This document shows, in pieces, positions 12,476 through 25,400 of a stretch of 64,000 nucleotides of DNA. The notes beneath the pieces were generated by a model that saw only the letters and a list, made by a program, of their open reading frames with translations, searched no databases and was not told the DNA's origin. Every line of letters begins with the position of its first letter. Within the stretch, counting starts at the first letter, position 1. The translations under genes were made by a program, and so were the position numbers. Source of the DNA: Myxocyprinus asiaticus (taxonomy: Eukaryota > Chordata > Actinopteri > Cypriniformes > Catostomidae); contig NC_059362.1 in NCBI RefSeq assembly GCF_019703515.2, positions 46,268,092 to 46,332,091 on the forward strand, written 5' to 3'.

Positions 12476-15400
12476 CTTCGGCATACAGACACGCATATCC
12501 AACCAAAACTAGGTGGCACAAGCAGCACATTTACGCTAAAAACTCTGATCTGTCTCAGAGAAACACTTATAAACACACACCTTGATCTCAGGACAAAACG
12601 TGTAGAGGAAGGTCTCTCCTGTCCCGTAACAGTGTTCACTGACTCTAAACGGATGAGTGGAAAACGCTCCAAAAACCTGCAGGAGAAAATGATGATCTTT
12701 ATTTTAGACAGCAGCAGCAGCAGTAGCAGCTGCTTTCACATAATTAGCCCAACATCGTCTAACATCTACAGCACAAGAAATGCAAAGGAAATTCTGAAAC
12801 ATTACTGATGTACGATTCCTTAACGTTATTTTGAACCAGTTTGCAGACTGGACACGAACAGCGGAGCAGTTCTTGAGTTAACCCCTTATACTCTGGCGCA
12901 TTTTTGGGCTGCCACCCAAAATTTTTCACACTCAATTTTAAAAGCTCACCATTCACACATACTGTAGACTAATTGCAAATGGTCTCATTTTTCAGAGAAC
13001 CCCCCAAATGATACAAAAAGACTCCAATTATTCATAAATAATATTGTATGTGTTTATATAATCTGATGATAAACAGAATAAAAAAAATAAAGTAAAAATT
13101 GTCGTCCTAAATTAGTAAACATGTAATTCTGGTTCTGTTTACTCTCTTCTTTGAAAAGCCTCATTTTATTCCACTACATGACAGCAAACACTAGAAAAAA
13201 TGAATTTCAGATACAGATCTGAAATGTAGGTGGCGCTCTAATGCATTTTAGCCCTCACAGTTGTGCTTGTCCATAGACATTCAGTCTAATTTTCAGTTCA
13301 TGCACCACCTTCATTATTTCATTGAATATCTCGGCCTCTGAGTGGACTAGAAGCTCAATCTAGGTGTCATTAGAAAGCTGAGATCCACCCCTTACATTTT
13401 ATCATCAATAGTCGGAAACATTTTTTTCTGATGATTTGTTTTGCATGCTTTTTATGCTGGATGGCATATTTTGTTCTGGACATCTAAGATATAACACTGG
13501 ATTATTCACACAAGCAAGCTCACAAACAAGTAAAAAATGGCTCATTTTTTGGAAAACTCTCCAAGGTAAAAGCAGATATAAAGTTTTTGGCTATACAGTC
13601 ACATTCCTGAGAGTGAGAGCTTTTATTTAATATATGACTTTATTTAAGGGCTATGTTAAAGACTTATTTTCATATAAATATTTCTACCCCAATACCACTA
13701 GGGGGCGCCCATTTTCAAGCAAATGTTTTAAGGTCTTATTTTGTTATTTTAAGTACCATAAATGCAGAAATGATTCTGAAAATTTCAGATTCTCAGCTTT
13801 CAAACGATACCTCATATGCCTGACTTATGTATACAGAGACTTTAACGTTTTAAGCGTAATTGTTTTTCGCAATATAGTGCCCCCTTTGGACTCGCTGTTG
13901 GGTCCATAGAGTTTAAGGGGTTAACAACTCACTCACTGATCCAACTGGAGCGATTCTACAATCTCACTGAACTGGTCTTTTGGTTACGTTAATATGTTTA
14001 TATGTATATACTGTATGTTTTTGGTGACTCCAAATGAGCCAAGAACTGCCAAGTTATATGAATCAAAAGCAAAAGTACCAATGAATCACTACTTTTAAAC
14101 ATGTCTGAAACGGGGCCTGGGTAGCTCAGTGGTAAAAGACGCTGGTTACCACCACTGGAGTTTGCTAGTTCGAATCCCAGGGCGTGCTGAGTGACTCCAG
14201 CCAGGTCTCCTAAGCAACCAAATTGACCCGGTTACTAGGGAGGGTAGAGTCACATGGGGTAACCTCCTCGTGATCCCTATAATGTGGTTCGTGGGGCGCG
14301 TGGTGGGTTGAGTGTGGATGCACGCGCTATGTCTCCATGGCAACGTGCTCAACAAGCCACGTGATAAGATGCGCGGGTTGACGATCTCAGACGCGGAGGC
14401 AACTGGGATTCGTCCTTCGCCACCCGGATTGAGGCGAATCACTACGTGACCGCGAGGACTTAAAAGCACATTGGGAATTGGCCATTCCAAATTGGGAGAA
14501 AGAAAAAAAATGTCTGAAAGAACATGGGCATTTTGAGTAATTTTGTAGTAGAGTTCACTCGAAATGCATTATGAAATGCATAACGACACAAACGTGACAT
14601 TTATATAGCCTATTGTAAAACTCTTACAGCGGTTTCAAAATAAGCTCATTTTAACTACATCTGAACTTGTTTTTCTTATGAAAAAATGAGCACTATGCAT
14701 ATACATCATCATCTTGATTAAAAAATGACAAAAAAATATTTGCACTCACACATAGAAACATACATTCTAAATCTTCTGAAGCAAAAATAATCCCTTTAAA
14801 TAAATCACAGAATTGTCATGTTTGGGTGAACTATTCCTTAAACAATGTCATGCATGCACAGTGCCACCCAATGCATTGAGATGTAGGTGAGAGAAGCCGT
14901 TTCATTGTTGCCCACGGCAGGTAAAGGCGCAAAAGAAAATTAAACTGCGATATAAGAGTAGTGTTTTTACTAGTCTAGTATTTAAAGCTGAATGAGTACT
15001 CTATTAGTTGAATACTTGTGTAAATCCCTAGTGGGTACCTGGTTGTCCATGTCTTTAATGACCAGCAGCACGGGGCAGTCCAGCTCCATCAGGTTTCTGT
15101 ACAGGGTTTTCAAACTGGTTCCATGTACCACCGTACTGTACACCAGTTGCCATGGATACCCCTGAACACGCGCTGGCAAACGAGTCGCCAACTGCCGAGG
15201 ACAAAGTCAAAATTGATCACAATGTTCCATTCATCAGTGCATGTTATTCTACAGTCTTCGTAATATATAAAAATGTAACAATATAACAATTTGCTCCGCC
15301 TCTGAAACAACTTTTCTTTTCTGCTGATGTCACCAAGTGGGCAGGGAAAAACAGCACTATTAACCAGTAATATCAGCCTACATTTTATAGTCCAATCACA

Positions 15401-16413
15401 TCCCACTGGATAAAATCAAGCCCTGCCTTAATTATTACTTGAAAAACAGCACACTACCAAAGTTAAAGTGTGTTGTGAAGGCCGTTTAACCCTTTAAGCT
15501 CGGATGGGCTTATATAAGTGTTTCCTGCACCGCTTTCCTGCAGCAGCGCTCCGCCACTACTGAATCTCCAACGTCAAGGCAAAAGAAGAAACTCAAGTTG
15601 AGAGCTTGCAGTCCAAATTGCATGTGATGATAAAATTAGTGCATGCCATGAAATGACGTTAAAACAACAATTCTTTCTATTGCATTGTGTAGGGATGAAC
15701 GATCCAGCAAAATAAAATCGAAATAAAGATATGACCTTATGTGCATATTAAACTGCAAAGGACCGAGATGTGATTTAATCAAACAGTTTGTACGTGATGC
15801 TCGTGTGGAGCTCTGTTCTGAGCTGCTCCATGAGTTTCATCTCGTGCACAGAATAACAGACGTGTTGCGTTGGTTTCGGTTTGGTAACGTGCGCTCCAAA
15901 TTCACTTTCATTATTCACTACAAGTTCCTATATATAAATCTTAAACAACCCATTGACACCAGGTTTTTGTGGACAGAAGAGGAGGTGAGATCATCTCAAA
16001 GGTTTAATGAGATCCCACAGAAATGCCACGTACAAGTTTATTCAATTATTAGAGAAATATTAATCGGGTATAATAATAATAATAAAAATAATACACATTT
16101 AGTTATTATTAGTTATTTTAATACAACTGTAGGCCTAATATATTTCTGTAATTTCTTAATGTAGTTATAATAACCATTATTATCATCATAATCATCAGGG
16201 CCTGAAATTTGCTGCGGGATTTGCGCACAAATTTAATAAATCCCGCACGTTCCACGTTCATAACGTGAGGAATTTCTGCACTATTTCCTTCATTTTAACA
16301 TGTCGCTGAGAACTGGTAAACCAATCCATACAGATAAACAAATCAAATCAATAATCTTGTCTTTGTATCAAATTGTAATTCCACAATCTGGACGAATAAT
16401 TCAGCTCTTCTGC

Positions 16414-16458
<45 letters not shown>

Positions 16459-19400
16459 CGCTTTCAGCTGCTCATTAAACGCTTGTTGAGTTCAGTGTGA
16501 GCGTGCGCAGTGATGAAGTGCATATTTACTGAACTTAAGATGTTACAGATCTATAAACCCGTTCACACGACACGAGAATGACGTTGCACCGCCTCTCTCC
16601 TGTTTATAATCAACTAAGCTGTCGACACTGCAAGCGTGCGATGTTGGGGCGATCTAGTGTTACCGGCTTTCATATCGTGCAGAAATAGTGCAATATATAA
16701 ATAAATAAATGCAACCAGAACTGCTCAGCTGCAGCTATTAGGCTACATCTCTCATCTCTCTAGAGCAGTTTTAATAAATATGTGCATAAACAATAATAAT
16801 ATAGTAATATTAATAATAAAGGTTACATCATAAGAAAATCTGTCTATCTTTAATATACGTTATATAAGCAAGGTTCTCCAGATTTAATTAATTACGAATT
16901 TTAATTCATTTTGTCAACATTAAACTGACATTTTTAATGTAACTGTTGAGTGTTGACTTGTACTCTTAAAGTGACAGTTCACTCAAAAATGAAAATTCTG
17001 TCATCACTTACTCACCTTCGTGTTGTTGCAAACCTGTACGACTTTATTCCATTGAACTTAAAAGGAGATGTCAGGGAGACTGTTTCAGTCACCATTCACT
17101 TTTATTGTATGGAAAGTAAGATGCAGTGACAGTGAATGGTGACTGAGATATACTGCCAAACATCTCCTTTGGTGTTCTACGTAAGAGGCAAATTCACGCA
17201 GACTTGAGGGTGAATAATGACAGAAATTTCATTTTTGGGTGAACTGCCCTCTAACTACCTGTTTAAGTATTTGTTAAAGGTATATGACAAGAACAACAAC
17301 ACAAGTCAGCACGTTTGCATCACGTCAAGACTTAAATACTTAAAAAATAATAATTCTATCTGAATAAAAATATAGAGGCAAGCAGCCCCTCTGTGATATT
17401 TAGATGAAATTGTTGTAAAATTTCAGATGTTTTAGTATTAGAAATTGTATTCCTCCCAAAGCGCGTTAACCAAATGGAGAAAACTTGGCACAGTAGTGAA
17501 CCTTCCCAGAAGTGACCAACCTTCCTAAATTCCTCCAAAGAGCACAGCGACGACTCATCCAGGAAGCGGGTGATGTGTGTTAGATAACTTTTTTGCTTCA
17601 ATAAAAAAATATATATATTTGAAAACTGTATTTTGGGAGGCCTGGGTAGCTCAGCAAGTAAAGACGCTGACTATCACCCCCAGAGTCGCAAGTTCGAATC
17701 CAGGGCATGCTGAGTGACTCCAGCCAGGTCTCCTAAGCAACCAAATTGGCCCGGTTGCTATGGGAGGGTAGAGTCACATGGGGTAACCTCCTCGTGGTCG
17801 CTATAATGTGGTTTGCTCTCGGTGGGGCGTGTGGTAGCCGCGGAGAATAGCGTGAAGCCTCCACACGCGCTATGTCTCCGTGGTAACAGGCTCAACAAGC
17901 CACGTGATAAGATACACGGAGGCAACTGAGATTCGACGTGGTCTTAGAGCGCATTGGGAATTGGGCATTCCAAATTGGGGAGGAAAGGGGAGAAAACTGT
18001 ATTTTGTTGCCTTTGTTTTATATTGCATCTCATTTGAAGATCTAAAACAATTTAGTATGAAAAATACACACAAACAGAAGAAATCAGGAAGGGGGCAAAT
18101 ACTTTTTCACAGCACTGTACATAAGGCCACCAGGAGAAGGCATCAAGTACATGACTCGATGACTCAAATGGCACAGAATGAAACTCATTCTATGCAATAT
18201 CATTACTAAAATCATGTCTGCATGCTATGCAAACCTTTAGTCATTGTTGTGTTTGCATGTGTAATTAGTTCTTATGTACAATTATTATGTTTTATTTGTT
18301 TGGAGATGTTTTTGGACACTATGATAAATTATTTTTGTAATGCTATAACTTCTGATTGCTTTGTCGTATCAACACAAACAGTTTCTCAGATACAGTTGAC
18401 ATGATATAATGTCAAATAAGAAAAAAATACATTTCTGGCTCAATTTTAGTGTGATTTTTCAGCAGTTTCTTAGGCTGATACCAAACACTTGACCCTGTTT
18501 TTTTTTAGTTATAAGCCTTTAATTTTGGGTATGCCACTGAGACAGGAAATCTTTAAAAACACCTTCAGAGCTTAAAGAGTTAATGTGGTCTTCAATGGAC
18601 CTTTAAACATGAATTGTTACATGTGTGTGTATATGAGGCGAGACCTTCTCAACATGCATGTCGTCCAGGAGTGTGCTGGAGTCCATCAACACAGGCAGAA
18701 GATCTAGAAGTTCATCATCCTCAAAGCTGAAGCTCTGACGTCTCTTTGCTTCATTAATCGTGATGATCTACAGAACAAACACACACATATGCAGTAAATA
18801 CAGCACATTCTCATACGCTCTCTTGAATCAGATTGTGACAACGTTAATAAAATGTGTGTATTGTTATCTCGCCTCCCAACTGCGAGGAACCGGATCACTA
18901 AAGAAGTTATCAATCATGGTGAGCTCATCTTTCTCCACCACCACGAAGCCCTGATCATGAGCGTCTTTACCGTACGCATCTGGAGACCACTGGATGAAGA
19001 ACGAGTACAGGTGATCCACCCTGAAAACAGAATACATGAACAGTCAAAACAATTTTCACAATTGGTCTAAAAATGATAACCATATATTTGATCTAAATCT
19101 ATATTTGAGCCTTTAGAAAACATTCTAATTATAAAATAATACAACAAAAACAAACAAGGCATGTTTTCACGCTGCTTTTCACTATATGAACAATGAAAAA
19201 TATTTAAAATCACATTAATTTATTTGCACCAATACAGAGTAATAAAGCAGACAAACAGACAGACAGATAAATAAACAGACAGATAGACAGACAAATAGAC
19301 AGACAGACAAACAGATAAACAGAGATACAGACATAGAGATAAAAAGACAGACAGACAGAAACATACAGACTGACAGACAAATAGACAAATATATAGATAG

Positions 19401-22400
19401 ACAGACAGATAAAAAGACAGACAGACATATAGACAGACACACAGACAGATGGACAAGACAGACAAAACACACAGACAGATAGATAGACAGACACATAGAC
19501 AGACAGACAGAAACAAAGACAGACAGACAGCCACATAGGTAGACAGACACATAGACAGACAAACAGACAAACACAGACAGATAGATAGACAAACAGACAG
19601 AAACAAAGACAGATACAGACAGACAGCCACGTAGGTAGACAGACACATAGATAGACAGACGGACAAACAAACATACAGAAAAAAAACAAAGACAGACAGA
19701 CAGTCACATAGACAGACAAACAGACAGACAAATAGACAGACAGAAACAAAGACAGACAGCCACATAGACAAACAGACAGACACATAGACAAACAGACAGA
19801 CAACACATAGACAGACAGACAGACAACACATAGACAAACAGACAGACAAATAGATATACAGACAGACAGAAACAAAGACAGACAGACAGCCACATAGGTA
19901 GACAGACACATAGACAAACAAACACACAGAAACAAAGACAGACAGATAGACAGCCACATAGATAGACAGACAGACAAACAAACAAACATACAGAAAAAAA
20001 AACAAAGACCGACAGACAGACACATAGACAGACAGACAGACACATAGACAGACACATACACAGACAGACATACAAATAGATATACAGACAGACAGAAACA
20101 AAGACAGACAGACAGCCACATAGGTAGACAGACACATAGACAAACAGACAGACACATAGACAGACAAACACACAGAAACAAAGACAGACAGACAGACAGA
20201 TAGACAGTCACATAGATAGACAGACAGACAAACAAACATACAGAAAAAAAAACAAAGACCGACAGACAGACACATAGACAGACAGACAGACACATAGACA
20301 GACACATACACAGACAGACATACAAATAGATATACAGACAGACAGAAACAAAGACAGACAGACAGCCACATAGGTAGACAGACACAGACAAACAGACAGA
20401 CAAACACACAGACAGACAGATAGACAAACAGACAGAAACAAAGACAGACAGACAGCCACATAGACAGACAGCCACAGACAAACAGACAGACAGATAGACA
20501 AACAGACAGAAACAAAGACAGACAGACAGCCACATAGGTAGACAGACACAGACAAACAGACAGACACATAGACAGACAAACAGACAAACACACAGACAGA
20601 TAGATGGACAAACAGACAGAAACATAGACAGACAGACAGATAGACAGCCACATAGATAGACAGACAGACAAACAAACAAACAGACAGATAGACAAGAGAC
20701 AAACACACAGACAGATAGATAGACAAACAGACAGAAACATAAAGACAGACAGACAGATAGACAGCCACATAGACAGACAGACAGACAGACAAACAAACAA
20801 ACAAACAGACAGATAGACAAGAGACAAACACACATACAGCCACATAGACAGACAAACAGACAGACAGACCAGACAGATAGACAAACAGAGAAACAGAGAT
20901 AGACAGACAGACAGTTAGTATTTCTAACAAGCATTCAATTTCCTCTCAGTAAACCTTTTCCACTCAACTATGGAAACGACACAACGTTCCAACAAATTAC
21001 GCAACAACATTATTAATTATTTTCCACACATTACGCCAGACTGAGGATCAAAGTTTAGAAAACTTTATAATGACTCGCGCCCAAACACTCTTCCATACCT
21101 TTCTTGTTGCACAGCAAACCAGTACTCTGGCTGCCGCCCCCTTCCAGCATGTGAGCGGGTGGGGCTAGAAGTCTGACCAATGGCGAAGGACTTCCTCATT
21201 GGCTTTCCCACTTTGAAGCAGAGGAACATGGGCGGAGATTTACTCTTCTCTTCAGAGGACAGCAGCATGTCTGTAAATCAGAGAGATCCACTCTTTAACA
21301 GGATTTTTCTTGCTCTTTTGAAGCAAGAGTTTGAGTACTATATGACACACTTTCCACAAAAAAGCACAAAATACGATTAGAAACTAAAAAAAAAGTCAAA
21401 TTTTGTAATAAAATCTCAGTGAAAGGAGGTGCTCAACCTTGAAATATTGTTCATCTAGCCCGGCAGGTCAAACTAAATATTATATTAGCTGTTTAATTTT
21501 CAGTTTATTTCATATGAAATTCGCAATTTTTGCAACCCTAATACTAATATTTGCGAAATAATACAATTTAAAACCCTGATTTGTGTAATTTGGTTATTTT
21601 ATGTATTTCAAACAAGCTACTTTTCATAAATAAGGTTGTCCAAGGGGAAAACATTTAGTTTAAAAACACATGTATCAAGTTCGTAGAAATGCAATCTTTG
21701 TTTTCGCGTCAGGTTCACAAATGTTTGATTTAATGACTTTAAAAATGTCACGTGTTTTTACCATCAAGTAAAAGGTATTACAATACTTTCCGTGCACCTT
21801 AAATGTTTAAAATAATTAATAAAAAAAATAAAATTTAATTTTACAAATATCATGAATTTTTGTTTTCTAGGGTTACTTTATATGACCTGAACAAAATGTG
21901 CCTTTTCATAAAAATGTCAAAATATTCATATTTAATCACGACAAAATAATGATTTAAAGTTTCACTGCTAATTAAAATAATAATAATAATAGTAATATTT
22001 TTCTGCAATAAGATTTATAGCTTTTAATGAGACGATGATTTATTTATTGTCTCTGGACCAGGGTTATAGTATTTGATTTTTAGTTTTTCGTTAGTTCACA
22101 CACTTTAGTTAGTTTTAGTATTTTATGGCTGCCGAAGCGAAAGCATTTACTGTAATGACATTTTTAGGGCTGACATTTGTGTTAACGATCTAGCGGCATT
22201 TTCATGTTTACTGTAATTAAGGTGGATATTAAGCATTTTAAATTTTATAATATACTGTGCGACAAAAACTCAAATTAATTCGAGATCATTATTGTTTTTT
22301 AATTTTTGTTAGTTTTAGAGTTATGAAAAAGTATTTTAGTTTAGACTGAGTTTTTTCCAATCATGTCAGTTTTTATTTTTTTCAGTTAAAGCTGCAGTAT

Positions 22401-25400
22401 GCAACATTTTTCACGTAATAGTCGCCTTTTTTTTTGCCAATGTGTGAACGGCTTGTAACGCAACTTAAAAAATGAGCCCTTCCCGGACTTCCTAGGTTGC
22501 CTATTAAAGCCTGTAGAGTGATTTTCATGTGAAGGGAGCGGGTCGGTTTTGCCGGGAAAATCCAAAGGATGTGACGTTTATGCGCGCTCCCGAGAGCCTT
22601 CTACTGAATCCCGTCTGGCTAAACGGGAACGTGATCGTGGTCGAGCGAAAACTAGAGTGAACATCAGCAGGGCGTTTGATTCCTGGAGGGACCTTCGTTC
22701 GGTTTTGGGGATCAAACCCGACCCTGAATTGGCGTTCTTCTTATTGGACAGGTAAGCTTACATAACTGCAAAGCATGTGAAATATAGTGTCATAAGGATT
22801 GATCTGTGTCATTTTAGCTAACTTGATCTTGCCTGCTAACGCTGACGAATTGCAAGCTACCTTGCTTCGTAACTTTCAAATAATTTCAACGATCTTCTCT
22901 TTATACTAAAAGTCAGGTATACAGGATAAATTTAAGCAAATACGCTGGTTTCTTGATCGTAGTACAATATGACATACAAAACATACAATAGTGCAACATA
23001 ACAGTGCAACAGTAAACTGTCTGGTATAGTTCAGTAGTATGTTAGCTGGGCCTGGGTAGCTCAGTGGTAAAATACGCTGGCTACCACCCCTGGAGTTCGC
23101 TAGTTTGCTAGTTCGAATCCCAGGGCGTGCTGAGTGACTCCAGCCAGGTCTAATGCTACAACATCCCATATTAACTAACATGAAGTAGCTAGTTAGCCAT
23201 CTAGCCAGTTTACGCTAGCCTGCAAAAACTCATCACAACCCTGCTTGCTGCAATTCCCGTTACCATGTTCACAGCGACTTCTGTGATTTGTGGATCTCCA
23301 CTTCAGGATTGCTGTTAGTATATTTACATTTTGTCTTTCAGCAGATGAAAGCGACTTGCAAATGAGGAACATAAGCAATTCATTATACAAATGATAAAAA
23401 CAGTATCTGCAGTATCACACTGCTAAGTTCTATTTGTACCTAGAGTAGTAAAGTATTTAGTGTAGAATTACAATAAAAGACTAATTAAGTTGAAATCACA
23501 CTGATTTATGACTTATCAACGCACAAATTCAACAATCATGGAAGGTTAGTCTTGAGAAGGGTCTATATTAATACTAAAAGTCTAATGTTATTGCTAAAAG
23601 TCATTGATAATTAAATTATTTAATTTGCGAGTTTGAATCCAGGGCGTGCTGAGTGACTCCAGCCAGGTCTCCTAAGCAACCAAATTGGCCCGGTTGCTAG
23701 TGAGGGTAGAGTCACATGGGGTTACCTCCTCGTGGTCGCTATAATGTGGTTTGTTCTCGGTGGGGCGCATGGTGAATTGAGCGTAGTTGCCGCGGTGGAT
23801 GGCGTGAAGCCTCCACACGCGCTATGTCTCCGTGGCAACGCGCTCAACAAGCCACGTGATAAGATGCGCGGGTTGACTGTCTCAGACGCGGAGGCAACTG
23901 AGATTCGTCCTCCGCCACCCGGACTGAAGCGAATCACTATGCGACCACGAGGACTTAGAGCGCATTGGGAATTGGGCATTCCAAATTGGGAGAAAAAGGG
24001 GGAAAATCCCCCCCCAAAAAAATAAAAAAATAAAATAAAAATTATGCTACCTCATCTGTCAGCATGATGCAGGTGGATCACGTACAAAGAGACTGAACGT
24101 TACGTCATTGTTTTGGCCGATGCTCGCTCGCGTCCCTATGGAGTGTGTGCATGAGCGCGAGCAACAGGCTGCAGTTCACTTAACGGCCACAGGTGTCACT
24201 AATAACAAGGGTTTCTGAATCTTACATACTGCACCTTTAATGAAAATGTTTTCATTTAGTTTTTAAGTTTGCGTTAACAATAATAACTACTGCATTTTAT
24301 ATACATTTACATAATTTAACAGATCTTGGCAAAGCGTCACATCATTGACCCAATAGTTTATTATAATCACTCTCACTCCAGAGAACATGTGATTGGTGCC
24401 TTTATTGTTTAAAAAATGTAAATGGGACACCAATTTCTACCCTAGTTGTGAGAAGTGCCTACAACTATTTTTGGTGCAAGAGGCCTCGACTAACATTATA
24501 AGTGGACATCAATGATAAAATAAGATATTACAAAACTAGCCCCTTTTTAAATGCTCGCCACTGTTAAAGAGACATCGTCCAATTGTGCACATTGTGCATA
24601 AAGACATGAACTACACTGGAGGGCCGTTTGTGATTTTATGTAAATGTTCTATCTATGTTTGATTTTCCAAGGTGAGCTGATAAACCCTCATCTGTTCAAC
24701 ACATTCAACAAACTGTGTCCTTGACCGTGATTGGCTGGTCTTCCCCCGTCACTCACCTTCGACTGGCACCTGCATCCGTTTCAGCAGCCATGACTTCATC
24801 TCAGCTTCACTGGCCCGTTTGCATTTCTCCACTTCAGAAAGTTCGACAGCTGAATTTGATCTCTTACTTTCCTTTCGTCCCTCTATGTCAACATTTGGTT
24901 CAGGTGAACTACATTTCCCAGAGTCCTTTGTGACTTCGCTGCAGCTCAACTTCCTTTTTTGGTCCATTGCACCTTTACCTATCGTTTCAGCTCTTGTTTT
25001 GGTCGCGTCAACTAACTTGTCTGGAACGGACGGCAGCAGCTCCACGTTATCTTCCGCGGAACAGTTATGAAGTCCTTCATCTTCCTCTTCCCCCCCTCTC
25101 TCAGTGTTAGAAGACGTCACAGTTTCATCGTTTTGTTCCGTTGTCGGCTGACTAAGTGTTTTACTTGGTTCGGAGTCATCGTACAGTGACGCCCCCTCCA
25201 GGCTGTGCATCGTAGCGTTCGAGTCACTCTGTAGCAGTTCCAGTTCGGTAAAACCTTCATCTGATGGCGATTTTTCTGCAATGTGACACTCCGACATCTC
25301 GGAGACAGCTGCTTTGATATCGTCTAATATGATCGGTCGGTTCGGTTGTCCGCGCGCCTCATAACGGCTAAAAGGGTTCAGATCGTGTTCGGAGGGAAGC

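Larger units (their letters stand above)
22385..24241 (+). mobile_element. Transposon with TTAAAG(C/G)TGCAGTATG ends carrying an exon-like frame
   Basis: The left end TTAAAGCTGCAGTATGCAAC and the inverted right end TTAAAGGTGCAGTATGTAAG define about 1.86 kb. Inside are an exon-like open frame (22549-22751) and two SINE pieces (23049-23151 and 23628-24030) that inserted later. No transposase is seen. Confidence 0.6.

Noticed and set aside
14112..14200. tRNA genes suggested by TAGCTCAG A-boxes and GTTCGAATCC B-boxes here and at nine other places
   Set aside because: Each is the head of the same roughly 400-bp SINE with shared body and tail; the arms do not fold as a complete tRNA.
15739..16164. 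141-codon plus-strand open frame
   Set aside because: No domain, an Asn run from an AAT repeat, and it lies in an ncoa7 intron antisense to the gene with no splice or promoter support.
19210..20934. A 574-codon minus-strand open frame (and 554-, 240- and 155-codon neighbours) rich in Cys, Leu, Ser and Val
   Set aside because: It is the GACA/GTCT tetranucleotide array read in frame. Overlapping frames are open together and give the same CLSV pattern, and there is no codon structure.
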